A stretch of DNA of 5,483 nucleotides from Candidatus Aerophobota bacterium (GTDB taxonomy: Bacteria > Aerophobota > Aerophobia > Aerophobales > B3-G15), in the NCBI GenBank assembly GCA_030607715.1, contig JAUWJM010000112.1:1-5483 (forward strand). The letters run 5' to 3'. The position numbers were made by a program, and so were the translations under genes. The notes under the pieces were generated by a model. That model searched no databases, was not told the origin of the DNA, and saw only the letters and a list, made by a program, of their open reading frames with translations. Position 1 is the stretch's first letter; each line of letters opens with the position of its first letter. This document shows, piece after piece, positions 1-4,606 of this stretch.

Positions 1-414
1 AAGTGTTCGCATCATAAGAAATATAGGAATGAGTATTACTGCTGGGGGCATCATTCTAAGAGATAAAATCCAGGTAGCGATATCCTTGTTTTTCCATTTT
101 TCAAATACAAAACGGGAAAGAGAGTAACCAGCTAAACATCCTAAGATTAATACTATAAGAGAACTAACACTACCCACTATAATACTGTTAATTAATGCCT
201 TACTCAACATCTGAGACTCTTTTCCCCAAATAATGGTCCAGGCTTTAAAAGAAGGCTTAAATTGAAGATAAGGAATAAAGGTGAGGGTATAAGAATCAGC
301 AAGTTTCTTAAGAGAAGTAACCACGGCCATAAAAAAGGGAAATAAGGTCCAAATACCAAACATTATAAGAGCTATCCATAAAAGTGTCGTCTCTATTGTT
401 TTTTTTAAATTCAT
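1..414 (-). CDS. Carbohydrate ABC transporter permease, MalG/UgpE type (partial, 3' end outside window)
   Basis: The frame is open from an ATG at 414-412 to the window edge and gives 138 codons, about half of a usual 270-280 residue MalG-type subunit. It should be one of the two inner-membrane subunits forming the channel of a CUT1-family sugar importer. Visible are a short basic N-terminus (MNLKKTIETT), a first membrane segment at about residues 11-33, a long external loop with WTIIWGKES near 59-67, a second segment at about 72-98, and a third at about 113-135. That third segment contains SLRMMPPAVILIPIF, close to the S-x-R-M-x-P-P pattern common in MalG-like proteins. The EAA loop that contacts the ATPase lies in the missing C-terminal part. 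The start overlaps the upstream permease stop as ATGA, so translation is probably coupled; a purine-rich GAGAG precedes it. Family assignment is firm, but the transported sugar is unknown. Confidence 0.93.
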   Translation of the reverse strand, partial: MNLKKTIETTLLWIALIMFGIWTLFPFFMAVVTSLKKLADSYTLTFIPYLQFKPSFKAWTIIWGKESQMLSKALINSIIVGSVSSLIVLILGCLAGYSLSRFVFEKWKNKDIATWILSLRMMPPAVILIPIFLMMRTL

Positions 415-1295
415 CTCATCTCTCTTCTCATAATTTTCAAAATAAAAAGGCTAATACCTAAAACTATAATCAGAAAAGCCCAGGATAAAGCCGAAGCATA
501 CCCCATATCAAAATAAGAAAGTCCCCGCAAATAGATATAGTAGGAAAGAGATTCTGTCTTTCCAGCCGGGCCACCCCCTGTTATTCCATAAGTATACTCA
601 AACAATTTAAAAGCATCTATTGCTCGCAGTAAGATCAAGGTTGTAATTATAGGGGATAAAAGAGGTAGGGTTATATGTAAAAAAGTTTGTCCTGGCGAGG
701 CTCCATCAACAACAGCAGCATCATATATATCTTGAGGCATAGACTGTAAGGCTGCTAAGAGAGCTAAAAGCATAAAAGGAGTCCATTGCCATACATCTAC
801 CATAACTAAAGATATACGAGCTATACCCGGATCTGTAGTCCACTTAACCAGGGGCAGACCCACCGCAACCAACAATTTATTAATGACACCCAAGTCGGGC
901 TGTAAAAACATCCTCCAAAGAGCAGCTACTGCAATAGGAGGAGCGGTCATAGGGAGAAGATAAATTATCCGGAAAAAATTGCGAAAGCGAAACTTACGAT
1001 TCAAAAGAGAAGCCAACCCCAACCCCAAGGATAGCTCTATTATTACAACCATTCCCACATAAAAAAGAGTAAATACCAAATCTTCCCAAAAACGCTCGTC
1101 TTTGAGAATATCATAAAAATTCCCCAAACCTATAAAATTCATCTCGGGTCCCAGAATGGCATGCCAGTTAAAGAAGGAAAGACGGAGAGCCCAAATCATA
1201 GGAAAGATAATCATAATTATAAAAAAGATTATAGCGGGAAGAATAAAATACCACTTAATTAGAGATTTATTCTTTGCTCTTTCAAGCACTTGCAT
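411..1295 (-). CDS. Carbohydrate ABC transporter permease, MalF/UgpA type
   Basis: This 294-residue inner-membrane subunit has the usual length for the UgpA/LplB branch of CUT1 importers and lacks the large periplasmic insertion of E. coli MalF. Likely membrane segments are at about residues 14-40, 72-97, 108-130, 160-183, 213-232 and 266-288. The EAA loop that docks on the ATPase is at about 191-212 (YDAAVVDGASPGQTF...LPLL), with the expected Ala-Ala, Gly and Pro positions. ITGGGPAGKTE at about 238-248 is also typical of the family. The ATG at 1295-1293 is chosen because AAAGGA (1304-1299) lies immediately upstream. A perfect stem-loop sits between this gene and the binding-protein gene. The stop overlaps the next permease start by four bases. 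The substrate cannot be read from sequence; the neighbours indicate an oligosaccharide or sugar. Confidence 0.96.
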   Translation of the reverse strand: MQVLERAKNKSLIKWYFILPAIIFFIIMIIFPMIWALRLSFFNWHAILGPEMNFIGLGNFYDILKDERFWEDLVFTLFYVGMVVIIELSLGLGLASLLNRKFRFRNFFRIIYLLPMTAPPIAVAALWRMFLQPDLGVINKLLVAVGLPLVKWTTDPGIARISLVMVDVWQWTPFMLLALLAALQSMPQDIYDAAVVDGASPGQTFLHITLPLLSPIITTLILLRAIDAFKLFEYTYGITGGGPAGKTESLSYYIYLRGLSYFDMGYASALSWAFLIIVLGISLFILKIMRREMR

Positions 1296-1307
1296 TGTTC
1301 CTTTGTA

Positions 1308-1339
1308 AAGAAGCCTGGGTTTACTAACCCAGGCTTCTT
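1308..1339 (-). promoter_or_regulatory. Intercistronic stem-loop between binding-protein and permease genes
   Basis: The plus strand carries AAGAAGCCTGGGTT (1308-1321), a 4-base loop TACT (1322-1325) and the exact reverse complement AACCCAGGCTTCTT (1326-1339). This is a perfect 14-bp stem with seven G-C pairs. In the minus-strand mRNA it starts about 20 bases after the binding-protein stop and ends three bases before the AAAGGA of the first permease gene. The 3' side reads CUUCUUU and then ACAAAGG, so the U-tract is weak for a full intrinsic terminator. By analogy with the malE-malF intergenic region of enteric bacteria, it probably protects the 3' end of the binding-protein mRNA or partly terminates transcription, so that the binding protein exceeds the permeases. 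It could also limit access to the permease ribosome-binding site. Confidence 0.8.
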
Positions 1340-1361
1340 AATTCTTTTGGAGAGTACCTTT

Positions 1362-2855
1362 TTATTCCAAAGGGTTCAAACCTAAAGATTCACGATAGAG
1401 ATCAAGTTGTCTTTTCTTGCCATATTTCTTGGTGATATTTTCCCAAATTTCACTGATCTTTTTGCAGGCATCTTCTGCAGTCATCTCCCCTGCAAGAGCT
1501 TTACTTAGATAAAGATCAAGATAATCGTAGTATTCGTTTGTTCCTGGAATTCTCAGGTCTAACGCCGCTTCTGGATCCTCAAGTATATTTTGTATGGCCC
1601 CTAAATAACCTGTGGCTGACTCTTTACTCCATCCTGCATCAATCCATCCATCTAATTCAGTGAAATGGCTAAATCGCCAGGGGTTAGCTCCACAATAAGC
1701 TTCACCAATTACCTGTAGTAAACTCCGCTCAGGATTAGTTGCAAATGTGATAAATTTATAAGCTTGGTCTGGGTTCTTGGAGGTCTTTGGTATAATCCAA
1801 ACCCAACCGCCAAAATCAAGGAAGTTGATCTGGTTATACTGGTAAAGCCATTTACGTTTTTCTCTATCCCAGACCTTCTTTGCTCCTGGTAAAGCAGAAT
1901 AGCCTACCAGGCCTTTCACTGTACTCCCATATGTTTCAGGGTCCTGCTCCATAACACCGATATCACCCCAGTCGAAAACCATAGCACATGTTCCTTTTAC
2001 AAAGGTAATCCTATTTTCCGAATATCCATAACTCAAAAGACCAGGAGGACCATATTTAGTAAGTTCCTGAAGCATCTTCATTCCCTCAATCCATCCCGGG
2101 GTATTTATCAGAGGCTCCATAGTCTCTGGATCAAAGAAAAGTACACCGTGATATTTATCTGTCTTTCCACGAAGAATGGTATATTGAGCGGCTACATCCA
2201 TTAGACTCCATTGAGCCTGAGTTTTACGTTTAGCTATGAATTCTATCCCATGTTCAATTTCTCCATCATTATCCCAGTCCCATCCATTAAAGAACTTGGC
2301 AATATCTTTGACCTCTTCCCAGGTTTTAGGAGGAATGTTGTAGCGATAACCGTATTCCTTCTCAAATTTTACCAGATAGATAGGATTCTCCAGAGCATCT
2401 TTTCGCCAGTAGAAATTATGACAATCACCATCAAAGGGAAGTGCATATGTTTTACCGGCCCAGTTTACCACTTTCTGGATCGCAGGAGCAGTATCTTCCC
2501 ATTCCGGGTAGCCATACTTCTCCATTAACTCATCCAAAGACATTATCCATCCACCACCTACAAAATCACCCATCCATCCCGCACATATACAAATCGCATC
2601 GAAAGCTCCAGTTCCAGTAATGAAGTCTGTCATTACCTTATCAAAAATGACTGGATAGGGAACCTCTATTTTATTAATTTTTACACCACTTATCTCTTCC
2701 CAATCAGATCCGAAGTTATCAATCATAGCACTTTGAGGTTTAGTAGCCATGATGTTCAGAGTAGTCTTCGCAATCACAGAGAAAGAAAACAACCCAATTA
2801 TAAGAGTTACTGCAATTGCTAACCCTATTAACCTTTTTTTCATACTTTTTTTCAT
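1362..2855 (-). CDS. Extracellular carbohydrate-binding protein of an ABC importer (SBP_bac_1 type)
   Basis: This 497-residue secreted solute receptor should capture a sugar outside the inner membrane and deliver it to the two downstream permeases. Residues 1-29 form a signal peptide: a basic start (MKKSMKKR), a hydrophobic core at 9-27, and a likely signal peptidase I site SVIA|K at 29/30. There is no lipobox cysteine, so it is probably free in a periplasm. The mature protein has UgpB/MalE-like features: GAFDAICICAGWMGDF around 83-98, KTYALPFDGD at 135-144, a PPKTWEEVKD segment at 175-184, and GGWVWIIPKTSKNPDQAYKFI at about 349-369. It is longer than most relatives (400-450). An acidic loop DWDNDGE at 193-199 resembles a calcium-binding loop. 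ATG at 2855 is the first in-frame start after an in-frame TGA 18 bases upstream; M5 is an alternative. Neither has a convincing Shine-Dalgarno. Confidence 0.95.
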   Translation of the reverse strand: MKKSMKKRLIGLAIAVTLIIGLFSFSVIAKTTLNIMATKPQSAMIDNFGSDWEEISGVKINKIEVPYPVIFDKVMTDFITGTGAFDAICICAGWMGDFVGGGWIMSLDELMEKYGYPEWEDTAPAIQKVVNWAGKTYALPFDGDCHNFYWRKDALENPIYLVKFEKEYGYRYNIPPKTWEEVKDIAKFFNGWDWDNDGEIEHGIEFIAKRKTQAQWSLMDVAAQYTILRGKTDKYHGVLFFDPETMEPLINTPGWIEGMKMLQELTKYGPPGLLSYGYSENRITFVKGTCAMVFDWGDIGVMEQDPETYGSTVKGLVGYSALPGAKKVWDREKRKWLYQYNQINFLDFGGWVWIIPKTSKNPDQAYKFITFATNPERSLLQVIGEAYCGANPWRFSHFTELDGWIDAGWSKESATGYLGAIQNILEDPEAALDLRIPGTNEYYDYLDLYLSKALAGEMTAEDACKKISEIWENITKKYGKKRQLDLYRESLGLNPLE

Positions 2856-2881
2856 TTTAACTTTGCATTTTCAGCAGGCAT
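2852..2881 (-). CDS. Possible leader mini-ORF 2 (9 codons)
   Basis: Starting at ATG 2881-2879, this reads MPAENAKLK and ends with a TGA that overlaps the binding-protein ATG as ATGA. Its own ATG shares one base with the stop of the preceding mini-ORF (TGATG). It is too short to judge by codon use and may be chance. Its only support is the exact chaining of stops and starts in front of a gene that lacks its own Shine-Dalgarno. Confidence 0.25.
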   Translation of the reverse strand: MPAENAKLK

Positions 2882-2913
2882 CAATTATACAATCCCCCTA
2901 CTTTTAAATGCAT
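2881..2913 (-). CDS. Possible leader mini-ORF 1 (10 codons) behind a strong Shine-Dalgarno
   Basis: ATG at 2913-2911 opens a 10-codon frame (MHLKVGGLYN) ending in TGA at 2883-2881. It is preceded by AGGAGGT, the best Shine-Dalgarno between the regulator and the binding-protein gene, although the spacing of three bases to the ATG is shorter than ideal. The stop overlaps the next mini-ORF. No attenuation-type run of one codon is seen, so a translational coupling role is more plausible than amino-acid sensing. A conflicting reading is that a TATAAT at 2889-2884 makes this a promoter. Confidence 0.25.
   Translation of the reverse strand: MHLKVGGLYN
2884..2889 (-). promoter_or_regulatory. Possible -10 element for the binding-protein gene
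   Basis: A perfect TATAAT lies on the minus strand 28 bases before the binding-protein ATG. At 16-18 bp spacing the -35 position (near TGCATT) matches TTGACA poorly, and no TG extension is present. In AT-rich DNA this match can be chance. If real, it would give the binding-protein gene an internal promoter with a leader of roughly 20 bases and no Shine-Dalgarno. Confidence 0.25.
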
Positions 2914-2915
2914 TT

Positions 2916-2922
2916 ACCTCCT
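2916..2922 (-). promoter_or_regulatory. Strong Shine-Dalgarno upstream of the binding-protein gene
   Basis: The minus strand reads AGGAGGT here, near-perfect pairing to the 16S 3' end. It lies about 60 bases upstream of the binding-protein ATG, too far to serve it directly, but three bases before mini-ORF 1. The start of that ORF lies within a perfect 12-bp palindrome TAAATGCATTTA (2905-2916). Confidence 0.5.
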
Positions 2923-2940
2923 CATGTAATGGATTTAATC

Positions 2941-4044
2941 TCAACTCTCATACTCATTCATTATGTAACTATCATCACCTCCTTTACTTAATTTTTGACC
3001 CTTCTCCTTCCCCTTTTTTATTAGTATATGTGATTTTTTTAATTTAGCACCGCAGGATTCTCGCACAATGAGTTCTGTTTTTAACATAATATTCTGCCTA
3101 TTTTTAGGTCCCTCTTTTAATATCCTTTGCATTAATATTTGAGCTGCTGTGGCTCCTATTGTGTAGGTAGGTTGTGAAACTACTGTTGGAGGAGGATATA
3201 GCGCCTCAGCCCAATCTAAATCATCAAACCCAACAACAGCTATATCTTTTGGTATTTTTTTACCATGTTTTTTAAGACCTATGTAAATACCCAGAGTTAT
3301 TAAATTATTGCAAGAAAATAGTGCAGTAGGTGAGAAATCAAGATTTAAGAGTTTCCCGATAGCCCCTATAGCTCCTTCTATTGTTGATTTTCCTTCAACT
3401 ATTAGTGATTTATCTACTCCATAATCTTTCAATGCTTTCAAATACCCCTCTACCCTTCCCTCTGTAGTAGTAATACCTCTTATTCCGCTTACCATTGCAA
3501 TTTTGCGATGACCTATTTTCAACAGATGTTCTACAGCCATAAAGGCTCCCTGGACATTATCTACACATACTGTGTCAACTTTCATATTTTCAGGTTTTCT
3601 ATCTATACATACAATAGGTATATTTCTTTTCTCAAACTCTTTAAGAAAGCGAGCATTAGCAGGACTGGCAAGAGAAACAATTAACCCATCTACTCTTTTT
3701 TCTAATATTACTTTTAAGTACTGTTTTTCTTTTTCCGCACTTTCATCAGTATTGCACAGTATCAAACTGTAACCAAATTTGTTAATGGTATTTTCCACTC
3801 CTCTCAACAAGGGAGGATAAAAGGGATTTGATATATCAGAAATAATAAGACCTATTGTATTTGTTTGTTTTTTCACCATAGCTCTTGCAGTGGTGTTTGG
3901 GTAGTAATTCAATTTCTTAACAGCTTTCATGACCTTCTTTTTTGTTTCTGGATGAACAATATCCTTTCCTCTGACAACCCTTGACACAGTGCTTATTGAA
4001 ACACCGGCTGTTTTTGCAACATCTCTTAACGTAATATCAGTCAT
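2941..4044 (-). CDS. LacI-family transcriptional regulator
   Basis: This 367-residue cytoplasmic DNA-binding repressor probably controls this sugar operon. An N-terminal helix-turn-helix covers about residues 4-24 (ITLRDVAKTAGVSISTVSRV), followed by the hinge NYYPNTTARAM at 47-57. A periplasmic-binding-protein-like sensor domain follows: TNTIGLIISDISNPF at 61-75, ILEKRVDGLIV at 113-123, GHRKIAMVSG at 178-187, GRVEGY at 196-201, and VVGFDDLDWAEAL...PPPTVVSQP at 270-292. The usual family end is near RESCG at 329-332. About 35 further residues, lysine-rich then acidic, form an odd tail without family motifs. ATG at 4044-4042 fits the normal family N-terminus and follows a weak GAAAGTGA. Its promoter region carries a LacI-type operator, so autoregulation is likely. 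It lies 85 bases upstream of the binding-protein gene on the same strand and could be co-transcribed. The effector is unknown. Confidence 0.96.
   Translation of the reverse strand: MTDITLRDVAKTAGVSISTVSRVVRGKDIVHPETKKKVMKAVKKLNYYPNTTARAMVKKQTNTIGLIISDISNPFYPPLLRGVENTINKFGYSLILCNTDESAEKEKQYLKVILEKRVDGLIVSLASPANARFLKEFEKRNIPIVCIDRKPENMKVDTVCVDNVQGAFMAVEHLLKIGHRKIAMVSGIRGITTTEGRVEGYLKALKDYGVDKSLIVEGKSTIEGAIGAIGKLLNLDFSPTALFSCNNLITLGIYIGLKKHGKKIPKDIAVVGFDDLDWAEALYPPPTVVSQPTYTIGATAAQILMQRILKEGPKNRQNIMLKTELIVRESCGAKLKKSHILIKKGKEKGQKLSKGGDDSYIMNEYES
2974..2985 (-). promoter_or_regulatory. 12-base perfect anti-16S match inside the regulator's 3' end
   Basis: The minus strand reads AAAGGAGGTGAT, the exact complement of the usual 16S rRNA 3' end (ATCACCTCCTTT). 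Downstream starts are poorly placed: ATG at 2975 overlaps the site and gives only MIVT, ATG at 2961 is 16 bases away in the regulator frame, and ATG at 2957 is 20 bases away and gives an 11-codon frame ending at the next Shine-Dalgarno. It could be a relic of a lost gene start, a pause or standby site, or coincidence. Confidence 0.45.
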
Positions 4045-4065
4045 TTAAATCACTTTCTTCATTTT

Positions 4066-4073
4066 TAACGTTA
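4066..4073. promoter_or_regulatory. Candidate second operator half-core at the transcription start
   Basis: TAACGTTA is a perfect 8-bp CG-centred palindrome with the same AACGTT core as the larger operator; the flanks are only weakly symmetric. Its centre is 53 bp, about five helical turns, from the centre of the upstream operator, and it overlies the predicted start site. It is short and could be chance. Confidence 0.4.
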
Positions 4074-4079
4074 TTATAT

Positions 4080-4107
4080 ATTATATTTAAAAATAGGAGT
4101 TTGTCAA
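4080..4107 (-). promoter_or_regulatory. Consensus sigma-70-type promoter of the regulator/transport operon
   Basis: On the minus strand TTGACA (4107-4102) is followed after 16 bp by TATAAT (4085-4080), both perfect consensus hexamers. Transcription would start near 4073, giving a leader of about 29 bases to the regulator ATG at 4044. A second TATAAT at 4078-4073 is at the wrong spacing. The promoter is flanked by two CG-centred palindromes, fitting strong but repressed expression. Confidence 0.8.
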
Positions 4108-4112
4108 GAGAA

Positions 4113-4132
4113 TTTTGCAAACGTTGTCAAAA
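4113..4132. promoter_or_regulatory. LacI-family operator (20-bp imperfect palindrome)
   Basis: TTTTGCAAACGTTGTCAAAA is centred on CG between 4122 and 4123. The two half-sites TTTTGCAAAC and TTTTGACAAC agree at 8 of 10 positions. The AAACGTT core with a CG centre is typical of LacI/GalR-family operators. It lies five bases upstream of the -35 of the minus-strand promoter, so it may work by DNA looping with the second site or also affect plus-strand transcription. Confidence 0.75.
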
Positions 4133-4145
4133 ATATAATGACTTG

Positions 4146-4274
4146 ATGCAGGATATTGACAGAAATTTTGTATCTCGTATGTTAAAGCCTGATCAAAAAG
4201 TGGGATTTATAGCCAGTGGTGCTAAATATATTACAAAGAAACATTGTAATTATTCAGCCACAGATGGACGCTGA
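4146..4274 (+). CDS. Short unrecognised ORF, possibly a truncated gene start
   Basis: ATG at 4146 opens 42 codons beginning MQDIDRNFVSRMLKPDQKVG and ending in TGA at 4272-4274. The first 25 or so residues look protein-like, with alternating charged and hydrophobic residues. The last codons are contributed by the repeat arm at 4246-4276, so the natural end is probably lost. No good Shine-Dalgarno precedes the ATG. The wording RMLKPDQKVGFIAS reminds me of N-termini of small flavin/PNPOx-like proteins, but that is memory-based and weak. It may be a gene fragment cut by the repeat, or chance. Confidence 0.3.
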   Translation: MQDIDRNFVSRMLKPDQKVGFIASGAKYITKKHCNYSATDGR

Positions 4275-4276
4275 TA
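4246..4276 (-). repeat. Dispersed-repeat-like element, copy 1 (inverted relative to copy 2)
   Basis: Read on the minus strand, the core is ATCAGCGTCCATCTGTGGCT, two 10-base units of the pattern ATCnGyG(T/G)nn. Over 31 bases it matches copy 2 at 22 positions. The composition, with GC-rich units in AT-rich DNA, and the period are unlike its surroundings. Confidence 0.6.
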
Positions 4277-4395
4277 TTCCTTCTTTCATTATCATACAGA
4301 AGGCTAAAGGTAAAGGTCACCAGGTTCATCATAAACTTTATAAAAACCCCTAAGAATAATGTCTGTAGTTTCTTGTTTTTGAACCTATTTGTGCT

Positions 4396-4426
4396 TATCT
4401 GTGTGAATCCGCGGCTAAGTAGTTAC
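4396..4426 (+). repeat. Dispersed-repeat-like element, copy 2
   Basis: The core ATCTGTGTGAATCCGCGGCT has the same two 10-base units as copy 1 (ATC-n-G-y-G) and shares the flanks TATC and TTAC with it. The copies face each other across about 120 bases, giving a 181-bp imperfect inverted-repeat unit (4246-4426). No transposase and no clear target-site duplication are visible. Similar ATCTGTG...ATCTGTGGCT strings recur in many environmental bacterial genomes as I recall, but I cannot name a family. Confidence 0.6.
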
Positions 4427-4526
4427 GGAGATTCTAAAATCTCACGAGTCGGAACCTATTCCAACCAGCAAGAGAGAGGATATAGAAAAAATCATAAAAG
4501 AAGTTGAAAGGCGAATCAAAGAGTAA
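4419..4526 (+). pseudogene. C-terminal remnant of a lost gene
   Basis: After a TAA at 4416-4418 inside repeat copy 2, the frame stays open for 35 codons to TAA at 4524-4526. It has protein-like composition, including EPIPTSKREDIEKIIKEV, which predicts an amphipathic charged helix at the very end. There is no start codon with a ribosome site, so this looks like the 3' end of a gene whose 5' part was replaced at the repeat. The pattern (ILKSHESEPIPTSKREDI) resembles, from memory only, the tails of MttB-type trimethylamine methyltransferase homologues; treat that as a guess. Confidence 0.4.
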
Positions 4527-4606
4527 ATTTGGAGTTGAAACAGTGAAAAAAATGGAAATTTAAAGTAAAAGGAATGCTTTAATCTTAATACTGGAGGGAT
4601 AAAAAA

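Larger units (their letters stand above)
4141..4606. other. Gene-poor junction between sugar operon and kbl
   Basis: No intact recognisable gene lies in these 466 bases. They hold a 42-codon ORF, two inverted copies of a short dispersed-repeat-like element with about 120 bases between them, a gene-end remnant, and the leader of kbl. A small stem GAGATT/AATCTC (4428-4443, loop CTAA) has no T-run and is not a convincing terminator. A possible plus-strand promoter TTGACA (4156-4161), 16 bp, TATGTT (4178-4183) is seen but weak. For kbl, TTGAAA (4535-4540) with TTTAAA (4559-4564) is a poor candidate. Confidence 0.7.

Noticed and set aside
2211..2528. 105-codon plus-strand open frame opposite the binding-protein gene
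   Set aside because: It lies wholly antisense to a well-supported gene, with no ribosome site or recognisable protein features; it is a shadow frame.
3572..3772. 66-codon plus-strand open frame opposite the LacI-type gene
   Set aside because: Antisense to the conserved sensor domain, no start signal, composition typical of a reverse-frame artefact.
4134..4139. Plus-strand TATAAT directly after the operator, as a divergent promoter
   Set aside because: The only -35-like TTGTCA elements are 27 bp or 3 bp away, and the position 17 bp upstream reads AATTTT; likely chance in AT-rich DNA.
4230..4250. ATTACAA/TTGTAAT inverted repeat
   Set aside because: Seven AT-rich pairs with a 7-base loop are expected by chance here, with no link to a gene boundary.
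4219..4353. GTG-started 44-codon plus-strand frame through repeat copy 1
   Set aside because: No ribosome site, overlaps another frame, and much of it is translated repeat; nothing recognisable.
4428..4443. GAGATT-CTAA-AATCTC hairpin as a terminator
   Set aside because: Only six base pairs and no following T-run on either strand.
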